From the NCBI GenBank assembly GCA_964532995.1, contig CAZHJN010000037.1, forward strand, positions 1 through 17,140: 17,140 nt of DNA, written 5' to 3'. Shown here piece after piece: positions 8,472 to 15,449 of this stretch (positions are counted from its first letter, which is position 1; every line of letters begins with the position of its first letter). Source of the DNA: DTJG01 sp964532995 (lineage in GTDB: Bacteria > Ratteibacteria > UBA8468 > B48-G9 > DTJG01). The notes beneath the pieces were generated by a model. The model searched no databases. It had not been told where the DNA came from and saw nothing but the letters and a program-made list of their open reading frames with translations. The translations under genes were made by a program, and so were the position numbers.

Positions 8472-8924
8472 ATGAAAAGAAAAAAGGGGTTTACTTTCAT
8501 AGAATTGATGGCGGTTGTTGTAATTCTGGGGATTCTTGCGATGTATGTTATGCCGAGAATTTTCGGCAGGGTCGATGAGGCAAAGGTAACAGCTGCAAAG
8601 GTTCAGATGAAAAGCTTTGAACAGGCCCTTCGTCTTTTTTATCTTGACAATAGTTTTTATCCTTCAACAGAACAGGGTCTTGAAGCTCTTGTTGAGAAAC
8701 CCACGACCGGAAGAGTTCCAGAAAAATGGAGGGAAGGTGGTTATCTGGAAAAAACCACGATTCCTCTCGATCCCTGGGGACATCCTTATGTGTATTTATC
8801 ACCTGGCAGAAATGGTGAGGATTACGAAATTATTTCCTATGGTAAAGACGGTCAGGAGGGCGGTACTGGTTATGACGCGGACATTTCAAGCAGTGAAATT
8901 GAAGGCTCCGGCAGGACTGAGTAA
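8472..8924 (+). CDS. gspG: Major pseudopilin GspG
   Basis: GspG is the main subunit of the T2SS pseudopilus. The 150-aa protein has a prepilin leader MKRKKG with cleavage expected between G6 and F7, Glu at mature position 5 (E11), and the hydrophobic N-terminal helix. The C-terminal half carries GspG hallmarks: 'YPSTEQGLEALV' (63-74), 'DPWGHPYVYLSPG' (100-112) and 'SYGKDGQEGGTGYDADI' (122-138), the last being the calcium-binding loop region of the family. AGGAG at 8462-8466 supports the ATG at 8472. The 3' end overlaps the proposed gspH start region in another frame. Confidence 0.95.
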   Translation: MKRKKGFTFIELMAVVVILGILAMYVMPRIFGRVDEAKVTAAKVQMKSFEQALRLFYLDNSFYPSTEQGLEALVEKPTTGRVPEKWREGGYLEKTTIPLDPWGHPYVYLSPGRNGEDYEIISYGKDGQEGGTGYDADISSSEIEGSGRTE

Positions 8925-9386
8925 AAAGGCTTTTACCCTTTTTGAGTTGATGGTTGTAATTCTCATCATCAGTTTTTTTTTGTCATTTTAGCCCGGTTTA
9001 CAACGGAGTCAACTGAACTGACGCAGAGAATTCCTGATATTGAGGATATTTTTTCCCATGCCACACAAACAAGTTTGACCTCGGGCAGGACTCATATACT
9101 TTTTTTCAATCTTGAAGAGCAATCATGGGTTCTGGTAAGCCACGATGAAACAATTGTGAAAAAAGTTCCTGATGGTGTTGAATACACACCGATATCAGAT
9201 GATTTAAGGATTTTCAACGTTATGGTTAATGGTTACAGGTATGAATCAGGATGTCCGGGAATAATTTTTTTTGCAGATGGCAGCCGGGAATATGCGGAGA
9301 TGGAAATTGAAAACATAAAAGAGGGAAAACGGTATCTGCTGAAACTGAATCCTTATGTCGTTGTTCCTGAAATACAATCCCTGTAA
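8893..9386 (+). CDS. gspH: GspH-like minor pseudopilin, split by a -1 frameshift at a T9 run
   Basis: Two open frames together make one GspH-type pseudopilin. The first (GTG at 8893, alternative TTG at 8899) gives a leader ending SKKA, then FTLFELMVVILIIS, and stops at TAG 8989-8991 after 32 aa. The second frame continues with no start at its head as VILARFTTESTELTQRIPDI and runs to the stop at 9386 with a minor-pseudopilin-like beta domain. The frames join exactly at nine T's (8973-8981): one extra T, a -1 ribosomal slip on T-TTT-TTT, or transcript slippage would give one 164-aa protein. The predicted cleavage site has Ala, not the usual Gly, at -1; Glu at +5 is kept. Position between gspG and gspI fits GspH. 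It could be a real frameshifted gene, a recoded gene or an assembly homopolymer error. The exact start is uncertain. Confidence 0.72.
8973..8981 (+). other. Nine-T run: putative frameshift or slippage site in gspH
   Basis: Nine consecutive T's contain the in-frame heptamer T-TTT-TTT (8973-8979), a classical -1 slippery form. The run lies just before the TAG stop of the upstream frame and at the only place where the two gspH halves join as one continuous pseudopilin helix. Runs of eight T's inside gspH (9265-9272) and gspK (11114-11121) do not disturb their frames. Confidence 0.55.
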
Positions 9387-9391
9387 ATCAT

Positions 9392-9772
9392 ATGAAAAAT
9401 AAAGGATTTACTCTTCTTGAAGCAATGGTGGCTGTGGGAATTTTTGCAGTTCTTGGGATTGTGTGTCTGGAAAACTACTTACTTAACACATCTATTGCCC
9501 AGAAGATTATTGACGACCAGACCTGTATAATTCTCGCAAGACAGAAGGAGTTTGAATATCTGAAAGATTCGGAAAATGTGGCTGAATCAGGGGATTTCAC
9601 GCCTGCTGATCATGAAGCAAAATATAAAATTGAAACAGACGATGTAACTCTCAGTGAGACGATTACTGTTGACAGTGAAATAGTATTCAATTTTGTTGTA
9701 ACAAGAATAATTGTTGAAAAGCGCGGTTCCAGAGTTTCTTATCCATTTTTGATTACTTCTGGTGGAGAATAA
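9392..9772 (+). CDS. gspI: Minor pseudopilin GspI
   Basis: This minor pseudopilin is expected in the GspI-J-K tip complex that primes the pseudopilus. The 126-aa protein starts MKNKGFTLLEAMVAVGIFAV, giving a short leader with cleavage between G5 and F6 and Glu at mature position 5. 'GFTLLEAMVAVGIF' is characteristic of GspI. The remainder is a small soluble domain with 'ILARQKEFEYLKD' (47-59), a region typical of T2SSI. The gene starts 5 bases after gspH and has no clear Shine-Dalgarno sequence, suggesting translational coupling. Confidence 0.88.
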   Translation: MKNKGFTLLEAMVAVGIFAVLGIVCLENYLLNTSIAQKIIDDQTCIILARQKEFEYLKDSENVAESGDFTPADHEAKYKIETDDVTLSETITVDSEIVFNFVVTRIIVEKRGSRVSYPFLITSGGE

Positions 9773-9777
9773 ACAGG

Positions 9778-10314
9778 ATGAAAAAGAAAAAGTGTGGATT
9801 CACTCTGATGGAATTGCTTGTTGTTACGACGATTGGGTTCATTATCATTTTACTTGTATACCGGACAATGCAGACCACGCTTAAAGTTTCTCAGGATATC
9901 AGAGAGAGAATTGCTGATATGCAGAGGATAAACTTTTTTCTTGAAACATTTGCAAGTCGTTTGATGTGTGCTCTTGCCGATAGTAAGAACAACAGTTTTA
10001 CATCCTCTGGAATTTCCATAGAATTGAACGAATACAACTGCAGGAAAGTCATTACCTACACAGTGGAACCTGATGAAAACGGCAGGTATGACCTTAATGT
10101 GAAAGAAAAGGATATATTGCTGGATACTGAATTCTCTTATCCTGCAATGGTTGACCTGGACAGAGTGGAATTTTCATTTTTTGATGGCGAATCCTGGAAG
10201 ACCGCATGGGATAAAGAAACTTTCCCGCCGGGCATAGCCATTGAGATGGAAAAACAGAATTCAAAATTATTTTTTCCTGTGATGATAAACATACAGAGTG
10301 CGCACGAGACATGA
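9778..10314 (+). CDS. gspJ: Minor pseudopilin GspJ
   Basis: This is a minor pseudopilin of the tip complex. The 178-aa protein has the leader MKKKKCG with cleavage expected between G7 and F8 and Glu at mature position 5 (E12, FTLMELLVV). The long amphipathic continuation 'QTTLKVSQDIRERIADMQRI' and a beta-rich C-terminal half with 'VEFSFFDGESWKTAWD' (131-146) are typical of GspJ, where a 'F-x-Y/F-D-G-x-x-W' segment recurs. A cysteine directly precedes the cleavage-site glycine, which is unusual. The stop overlaps the gspK start as ATGA (10311-10314). Confidence 0.88.
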   Translation: MKKKKCGFTLMELLVVTTIGFIIILLVYRTMQTTLKVSQDIRERIADMQRINFFLETFASRLMCALADSKNNSFTSSGISIELNEYNCRKVITYTVEPDENGRYDLNVKEKDILLDTEFSYPAMVDLDRVEFSFFDGESWKTAWDKETFPPGIAIEMEKQNSKLFFPVMINIQSAHET

Positions 10315-11225
10315 GAGGAAAAAACAGAAAAAAAGGTTTTATTCTTGTTACAACGCTTGCGTTTCTTGCTATTCTTGCAGCAAATGCAATTCTTTTTACT
10401 GAATTTATCAGATTCAGGGCAGAACTTCAGCACAATCAGAACACAAACTTTATGGTTGAAAAACTCGCAAGAGCTGGCATAAGCGCGGGTGAAACAATCC
10501 TGCTGATGGATAAAAATACCTATGACTGGTTTTCTGATATCTGGGTAAAGCCAAAACATATTGAATTTCCCGAAGGAAACGTTGATGTTACAATTGAAGC
10601 ACTTGATACACGATTCAATATCAACAGCATATTAAACCGTGATAAATCATTGAATACCCAGGCATCAACCATCTTTGGTAATCTTCTTGCAGTTATGGGT
10701 TTTTCCTCTTCTCTGCTGGATACGCTTGTTGACTGGCTTGACGGTGATGAATTTCCGAGAGTTTTTGGAGCAGAGGCAGATTACTACGGTACGCTCACTC
10801 CACCTTACAGACCTTCAAACGGTCCGCTCAACGATATTTATGAACTTGCCTATATAAAGGGTTTTACACCTGAGGTTCTGATGCACTCAGGAGAAAACAG
10901 GGGACTTCTGGATTTGCTAACAATCTTTTCTGATAATAAAATAAATGTCAATATGGCTGATCCTGTAATTCTGCAGGCATTGGGTTATCCGGCTTCTTCA
11001 GTCGAAAAAATTATGAATGAAAGGGAACTCAGACCATTAACTATGAATATCCTTATGAGGATTGATAGACAGACGACATCATCGCTCACGAGGCTTATAA
11101 AATTTTCAAGCAGTTTTTTTTGCATCACGGCAAAGGCAGAATCCAACGGTATGGTTTATGTTCAATCTCTTGTTGTGCAGAGGGAGAACAATAAAATCAC
11201 AAGATTGAGATGGGAGAGAAATTGA
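10311..11225 (+). CDS. gspK: Pseudopilus tip protein GspK
   Basis: GspK is the largest minor pseudopilin and caps the pseudopilus. The 304-aa protein has a basic leader MRGKNRKKG followed by FILVTTLAF. Mature position 5 is Thr rather than Glu, the known exception that marks GspK. The large globular domain has the GspK signatures 'DWLDGDEFPRVFGAEADYY' (141-159) and 'KINVNMADPVILQALG' (210-225, a helix-hairpin-like segment). It overlaps gspJ by 4 bases and gspL by 16 bases, so the three are probably translationally coupled. Length is in the normal range for the family. Confidence 0.92.
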   Translation: MRGKNRKKGFILVTTLAFLAILAANAILFTEFIRFRAELQHNQNTNFMVEKLARAGISAGETILLMDKNTYDWFSDIWVKPKHIEFPEGNVDVTIEALDTRFNINSILNRDKSLNTQASTIFGNLLAVMGFSSSLLDTLVDWLDGDEFPRVFGAEADYYGTLTPPYRPSNGPLNDIYELAYIKGFTPEVLMHSGENRGLLDLLTIFSDNKINVNMADPVILQALGYPASSVEKIMNERELRPLTMNILMRIDRQTTSSLTRLIKFSSSFFCITAKAESNGMVYVQSLVVQRENNKITRLRWERN

Positions 11226-12484
11226 ATCTTATTGTTTATATGAGAGATAAGGAGCTGTTCTTCTACGCTGGAGCAAATAAGGTTTCAGGTGTTTTTCAGT
11301 CAGAACAGGATATTTCAGGTTTTCTTGATGAAAACAGGGTTTCATCTCTTACGCTGGTTTTCAGCAGGCCCGCAATTTTTATAAGAACTCTTGAGTTTCC
11401 TTTTTCTTCTCTGAAAAAGATTTCTGATGTTGTGCTTGAGGAATCATCGCCGCTGTTTCCTGTACCTGCGGATGAACTTGAATTTTTCTGGTATCCGGTT
11501 TTGAGAGAAAAGGGAAAAACGACTGTTTCTGTTATTGCTTTTGAGAAGGTAAAAATTGAGAAGTGGCAGAGGTATGGTTCTTCCTATAAATTCAGAATGG
11601 ATTTTTATTTTGAACCATTTGTTCTTGCAGGATATGTTTCAAGAACAACCCAGCAGAGCAATTACATCTGTGTGTTCATAGATGGCAATTATGTTTCCAG
11701 ACTGGTTGTGAAAAATAATGTGGTTGTTGAAAGCTCATCCATGTACTGTGAACCTGAAAGGATTGAGAATGTTTTTTCTGAAATAGTTGCGGATAACAGT
11801 GAGAAACTGCCTGTGTTCTGTCTGGGAGATACTTCTGTTTCAGGAAGAACTGGCAACTGCAGGATATTACCTCTGCAAAAAGGCGATTTTTCTTCATATT
11901 TTTTCTCTTTATATGAACTTTTTCCCGCTCTTTTTTCAGTTGTACCCTTCAGATTATATTCGGCAAGACGGACAGAGGTTTCATTAAATTTTGCTGTCAT
12001 CAGTGGCTTTCTGCTGTTTTTTGCCATTTCGGGTGTGATGATGAGGCCACTTTTTATTGCAAGGCAGGCTCAGACAAAGCTTGATTCAGTCAACAGGCAG
12101 ATGGAACAGACATTCAAAGCAGCATTTCCTGATGCTGTAAAGATTGTAAACCCGCTTGTTCAGGCAAGGGAAAGATTGAGAAATCTTGGTGATGTGCAGC
12201 AAATTGTTCCCAGAAATTCTGTTATTTCAATAATGAAAACAATCTCAGAAATAGTTCCCGAAAACATTATGTTCAAGGTTTCTCAGATGAGTCTGCGCGG
12301 GTTGGATCTGTTTCTTACCTGTTCCACGGATACACTGGAAAATGTTGAAGTTCTCACCCAGACATTCAAAAAGGCTAAAAATTTTCAGGATGTCAAGGTT
12401 GGCGGCATTATGCCTGAATCAGACCGTATAACATTTAACTTACTGATCAAACTTGCCAGAAATGACAAAGACCAAACACAGTAG
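11210..12484 (+). CDS. gspL: GspL-like inner-membrane assembly protein
   Basis: GspL anchors the GspE ATPase to the inner membrane and pairs with GspM. The 424-aa protein has a long N-terminal cytoplasmic part (about 1-255) in the position of the actin-like GspL/PilM domain, though sequence similarity is weak by eye. One membrane segment lies at about 260-278, followed by a periplasmic coiled-coil and ferredoxin-like part (about 285-415). The segment 'VISIMKTISEIVPENIMFKV' (338-357) is the PilN/GspL-type pattern. Order after gspK, single-pass topology and length all fit GspL. A PilM-PilN fusion description would be structurally equivalent. The gene overlaps gspK by 16 bases. Confidence 0.8.
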   Translation: MGEKLNLIVYMRDKELFFYAGANKVSGVFQSEQDISGFLDENRVSSLTLVFSRPAIFIRTLEFPFSSLKKISDVVLEESSPLFPVPADELEFFWYPVLREKGKTTVSVIAFEKVKIEKWQRYGSSYKFRMDFYFEPFVLAGYVSRTTQQSNYICVFIDGNYVSRLVVKNNVVVESSSMYCEPERIENVFSEIVADNSEKLPVFCLGDTSVSGRTGNCRILPLQKGDFSSYFFSLYELFPALFSVVPFRLYSARRTEVSLNFAVISGFLLFFAISGVMMRPLFIARQAQTKLDSVNRQMEQTFKAAFPDAVKIVNPLVQARERLRNLGDVQQIVPRNSVISIMKTISEIVPENIMFKVSQMSLRGLDLFLTCSTDTLENVEVLTQTFKKAKNFQDVKVGGIMPESDRITFNLLIKLARNDKDQTQ

Positions 12485-12962
12485 TCTAATTTTTGCGGGC
12501 ATCGTGATACTTGTACTTCTGTATCAATTTGTGTGTATGCCTAACATTAAAAAAATAAAAGAGCTAAACAGGTCTTTGGACCAGAAACAGAAAGACCTTC
12601 AAACTCTTAATAACCTGATAAGCCAGTACAGAGAAAAGACGGCAAAGGAAAGCCCTGTTTTTGCTGCGCCTGATTTTAATCTGTATCTTTTTGTTTCAAA
12701 GGCTGCGGAAACAGTTGCTGCAAAATCCCGTATTTCAAGAATCACGCCTGTTACAGAAAACACTCTTTACAATACTGTGGAGCAGCATATCAGCATTGCG
12801 GTTGAGGAGATTGAACTTGAAAAACTTCTTATGTTTCTTGAAGAGATTGAAAAAAGGGATTTTCTCCGTTTTGGATACCTGCAGATTTCTCGCAATCCAC
12901 AGAAACCTTTTGTTGTTAAGGCTGAGATGGAACTTATCTGTTACAAACCCCGATCTAAATGA
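12462..12962 (+). CDS. gspM: GspM-like inner-membrane assembly protein
   Basis: GspM is a small bitopic protein that pairs with GspL through periplasmic ferredoxin-like domains. From the ATG at 12462 it is 166 aa; a TTG at 12453 would add three residues, but the ATG is preferred. Neither has a clear Shine-Dalgarno site, and both lie inside the gspL end, which suggests coupling. A membrane segment spans about 9-25, then a coiled coil ('IKELNRSLDQKQKDLQTLNN') and a small alpha/beta domain with 'LEKLLMFLEEIEKRDFLRF', the GspM/PilO pattern. The call rests on size, topology, this motif and position; PilO-like is the alternative name. The stop overlaps the polA start as ATGA (12959-12962). Confidence 0.78.
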   Translation: MTKTKHSSLIFAGIVILVLLYQFVCMPNIKKIKELNRSLDQKQKDLQTLNNLISQYREKTAKESPVFAAPDFNLYLFVSKAAETVAAKSRISRITPVTENTLYNTVEQHISIAVEEIELEKLLMFLEEIEKRDFLRFGYLQISRNPQKPFVVKAEMELICYKPRSK

Positions 12963-15346
12963 AGAAGATTTTTCTTATAGACGCAAACAACATCATCTAC
13001 AGGTCGTTTTTTGCCATCAGATCTTTTACAACTTCAACGGGTGAGCCAACAAATGCAATTTTTGGTTTTGTCTCAACTTTGCTGAAAATTCTGCGTGATT
13101 ATGATCCTGAATATATTGCTGTTGCTTTTGACACTCCTTCACCCACATTCAGACACGCTCTTTCCGAACAATACAAGATTACAAGAAAACCGATGCCAGA
13201 AGAACTTTCCGCGCAGATTCCGGTTATAAAAGAACTGATTAAGTCCTTCGGGATAATCTCAATTGAAAAGCAATCCTTTGAAGCAGATGATTTACTTGCC
13301 TGCCTTGCCCGCAAATTTACATCCAATGATGCTGATATTTTTATTTTCTCGGGAGACAAGGATATTTTGCAGCTTCTTTCACAGCATATCACGGTTATAA
13401 ATCCCGCAACATGGGAGAAGTTAGATGAAAAGATTTTCTTTGAAAAGTATGGATTTGGTCCGCAGAACATAGTTGATTACCTGGCACTTTGTGGAGATGC
13501 ATCCGATAATATTCCAGGTGTCAGTGGGATAGGAGAGAAAGGAGCGCTTGTTCTCATAAAAGAATTTGGCACCATTGAAAACCTTTATGAAAATATTGAA
13601 AAGATAAAGAGCAGGAAAAAGGAATTGCTTCTTTCAGGGAAAGATTCTGCTTTTTTAAGCAAGAAACTTGTGCAGCTTAAATGCGATGTCAATCTGGAAA
13701 TATCTCTGGAGGATATCAAAAGAAAAGATCCTCAGCCTGACAGAATTCAACAGATTTTTCAAAAACTTGAATTCAAAAAATTTGAAAGCCAGATCAGGGA
13801 AATTTTTAATGCAGATAGCACAGGTTTTTCTTCGCAGGATATTCTGGCAATCGGCGACAGAATTTTTGATTTCAATGAAATTCAGAAAAATCCAGTCGTT
13901 TTTGAACAGTACCTGAAAGATGATAAACTTGAAAAAGTCGGATTAAATATCAAGGAAAAGATAAAGATGCTTGCCTCAAAAAATTCATTCCTTTCCCAAC
14001 CGTACTTTGATCTGGGAATTGCGTCCTTTTTAACAGATGTGCCGGTGCAGGGAACAGACATTTTAGTTCAGCGAGAAAATTACAAACATTTACTTAAATC
14101 AGAGGGGATGGATTTTCTTTTCCATTCCATTGAGATGCCATTGATAGAGGTTATTGCGGATATTGAGATGCGGGGAATACTCGCTGATAGAAGTTATCTT
14201 GAAGGACTGAAGAAAGAATATGAAAAGGAAATGAATGATTTGCAGGAAAAGATTTACAGCATTGCGGGAGAGGTATTTAATATAAATTCACCCTCGCAGG
14301 TGGCAAACATTTTATTCGAGCGACTCGGACTGCCGGCTAAAAGAAAGACAAAATCCGGTTATTCAACCGACAGCGCGGTTCTTTCTCAGATACGTACAAA
14401 GCACAGAATAGTTGATCTGATTCTGCAATACAGGGAACTTTCAAAACTGTGCAGCACCTACATTGACGGTTTTTCATCCTTTATCAATCCATCTGACAGC
14501 AGGATTCATCCTGAATACCAGCAGGCTGTTGCTTCAACAGGCAGGCTGGCGTGTCGCAATCCAAACCTTCAGGCAATACCTGTTAGAACAGAGAAAGGTG
14601 GCAGATTGAGAAAGGTTTTTATAGCGCCTGAGAATGCTTTCCTTTACGCATTTGACTACAACCAGATTGAATTGAGGGTTCTTGCCCATTTTTCAAAAGA
14701 CCCTGTTCTTATTGAATCTTTCAGAAAAGGTTGTGATATTCATCTTGAAACAGCAAGGCAGCTTTTTTCATTTGAAAATGGTTCTCTTTTTGAATCTCAG
14801 GAATCTGATACATACCGCCGCATTGCTAAAACAATCAATTTTGGAATAATCTATGGAATGAACTCATACGGACTTGCGCAGCGGCTTGGTTGTTCTCGGG
14901 AAGAAGCGCAGACATTCATTGACGCTTATTTCACAAAATTCAGAAAGGTCAGAGAATACATAAATGAGACGATTGCACGGGCAGAAAAAGACGGCTGTGT
15001 GAGAACACTTTTTGGTCGTAAGAGGAAACTGCCGGAAATTCGTTCTGAAAACAGAAATCAGAGGGAATTTGCTTTCAGGGTCGCTGTAAATATGCCGGTA
15101 CAGGGAACCGCCTCTGAACTGATAAAACTTGCAATGATAAAAATTTATAATTTTTTCAAGCAACAGAATCTGAAAAGTGGTATGATTCTTCAGATACACG
15201 ACGAACTTGTTTTTGAGATATACAGTGATGAACTTGATATCATTGATGAAATCAGATGTACAATGGAGAATATCTGCAGTCTTGAAGTTCCTTTGAGGGT
15301 CAATGTTCAGAGAGGCGAAAATTATCTTGAAATGTCAGAAATCTGA
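12959..15346 (+). CDS. polA: DNA polymerase I (with degenerate 3'-5' exonuclease domain)
   Basis: This repair and Okazaki-fragment polymerase is 795 aa. The N-terminal 5'-3' (FEN-type) nuclease keeps its acidic residues: D8, D58, E108-x-D110-D111, SGDKD (131-135) and GDASDNIPGVSGIG (179-192, helix-hairpin-helix). The middle region (about 285-390) is reduced and lacks all three 3'-5' exonuclease motifs; the position of E. coli D424 is K334 in 'VGLNIKEK'. The polymerase domain is intact: 'STGRLACRNPNLQAIP' (526-541), motif A DYNQIELRVLAHF (566-578, catalytic D566), motif B 'RRIAKTINFGIIYGM' (620-634, K624), and motif C QIHDELVFE (745-753, D748). It therefore resembles Taq-type, non-proofreading Pol I. 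The start overlaps gspM by 4 bases, so it is apparently the last gene of the secretion operon. Confidence 0.97.
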   Translation: MKKIFLIDANNIIYRSFFAIRSFTTSTGEPTNAIFGFVSTLLKILRDYDPEYIAVAFDTPSPTFRHALSEQYKITRKPMPEELSAQIPVIKELIKSFGIISIEKQSFEADDLLACLARKFTSNDADIFIFSGDKDILQLLSQHITVINPATWEKLDEKIFFEKYGFGPQNIVDYLALCGDASDNIPGVSGIGEKGALVLIKEFGTIENLYENIEKIKSRKKELLLSGKDSAFLSKKLVQLKCDVNLEISLEDIKRKDPQPDRIQQIFQKLEFKKFESQIREIFNADSTGFSSQDILAIGDRIFDFNEIQKNPVVFEQYLKDDKLEKVGLNIKEKIKMLASKNSFLSQPYFDLGIASFLTDVPVQGTDILVQRENYKHLLKSEGMDFLFHSIEMPLIEVIADIEMRGILADRSYLEGLKKEYEKEMNDLQEKIYSIAGEVFNINSPSQVANILFERLGLPAKRKTKSGYSTDSAVLSQIRTKHRIVDLILQYRELSKLCSTYIDGFSSFINPSDSRIHPEYQQAVASTGRLACRNPNLQAIPVRTEKGGRLRKVFIAPENAFLYAFDYNQIELRVLAHFSKDPVLIESFRKGCDIHLETARQLFSFENGSLFESQESDTYRRIAKTINFGIIYGMNSYGLAQRLGCSREEAQTFIDAYFTKFRKVREYINETIARAEKDGCVRTLFGRKRKLPEIRSENRNQREFAFRVAVNMPVQGTASELIKLAMIKIYNFFKQQNLKSGMILQIHDELVFEIYSDELDIIDEIRCTMENICSLEVPLRVNVQRGENYLEMSEI

Positions 15347-15363
15347 CATCCAACAGAGGGGTC

Positions 15364-15392
15364 TTGACAAGTTCAAATATACCCATTAAAAT
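15364..15392 (+). promoter_or_regulatory. Sigma70-type promoter P1 for the prepilin array
   Basis: A perfect -35 TTGACA (15364-15369), a 17-bp spacer and the -10 TAAAAT (15387-15392) lie in the 103-base gap between polA and the first prepilin. Transcription would begin near 15399 and give a leader of about 50 bases. Confidence 0.72.
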
Positions 15393-15396
15393 AGTC

Positions 15397-15425
15397 TTGA
15401 CAATGGAACAAATTTCCATTAACAT
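15397..15425 (+). promoter_or_regulatory. Sigma70-type promoter P2 for the prepilin array
   Basis: A second perfect TTGACA (15397-15402), again a 17-bp spacer, and the -10 TAACAT (15420-15425) sit exactly 33 bp downstream of P1. A start near 15432 would leave a leader of only about 18 bases, just enough to contain the Shine-Dalgarno sequence at 15435. Confidence 0.68.
15402..15420. promoter_or_regulatory. Operator-like inverted repeat within promoter P2
   Basis: AATGGAA (15402-15408) and TTCCATT (15414-15420) are perfect 7-bp inverted arms spaced by 5 bp. They almost exactly fill the -35 to -10 spacer of P2. A bound dimeric regulator would block P2 and obstruct elongation from P1. The matching part of the P1 unit lacks the left arm. 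No regulator family is recognised. Confidence 0.5.
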
Positions 15426-15434
15426 TAAAGAAGG

Positions 15435-15445
15435 AAGGAGGTGAG
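15435..15445 (+). promoter_or_regulatory. Very strong ribosome binding site of prepilin 1
   Basis: AAGGAGGTGAG is almost a full complement of the 16S 3' end. It decides the start: the in-frame GTG at 15441 lies inside this site and cannot be the start, whereas the ATG at 15450 sits 8 bases after GGAGG. Confidence 0.85.
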
Positions 15446-15449
15446 AAAA

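Larger units (their letters stand above)
15361..15426 (+). repeat. Tandem 33-bp promoter repeat
   Basis: Two adjacent 33-bp units (15361-15393 and 15394-15426) each begin with GTCTTGACAA and match at 23 of 33 positions by direct comparison, including the CCATTAA segment before each -10. Each unit carries one promoter, so the pattern looks like a small duplication that doubled the promoter in front of the prepilin array. Confidence 0.75.

Noticed and set aside
8617..8991. 124-codon open frame overlapping gspG, ending with a prepilin-like helix
   Set aside because: Only the last 33 or so codons (from about 8893) are real, as the start of gspH. The upstream part is an out-of-frame reading of gspG with no family pattern.
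9075..9386. Stand-alone 103-aa gene starting at 9075
   Set aside because: It has no ribosome binding site or signal peptide, and its frame extends upstream to complete a pseudopilin helix, so it is the second half of gspH.
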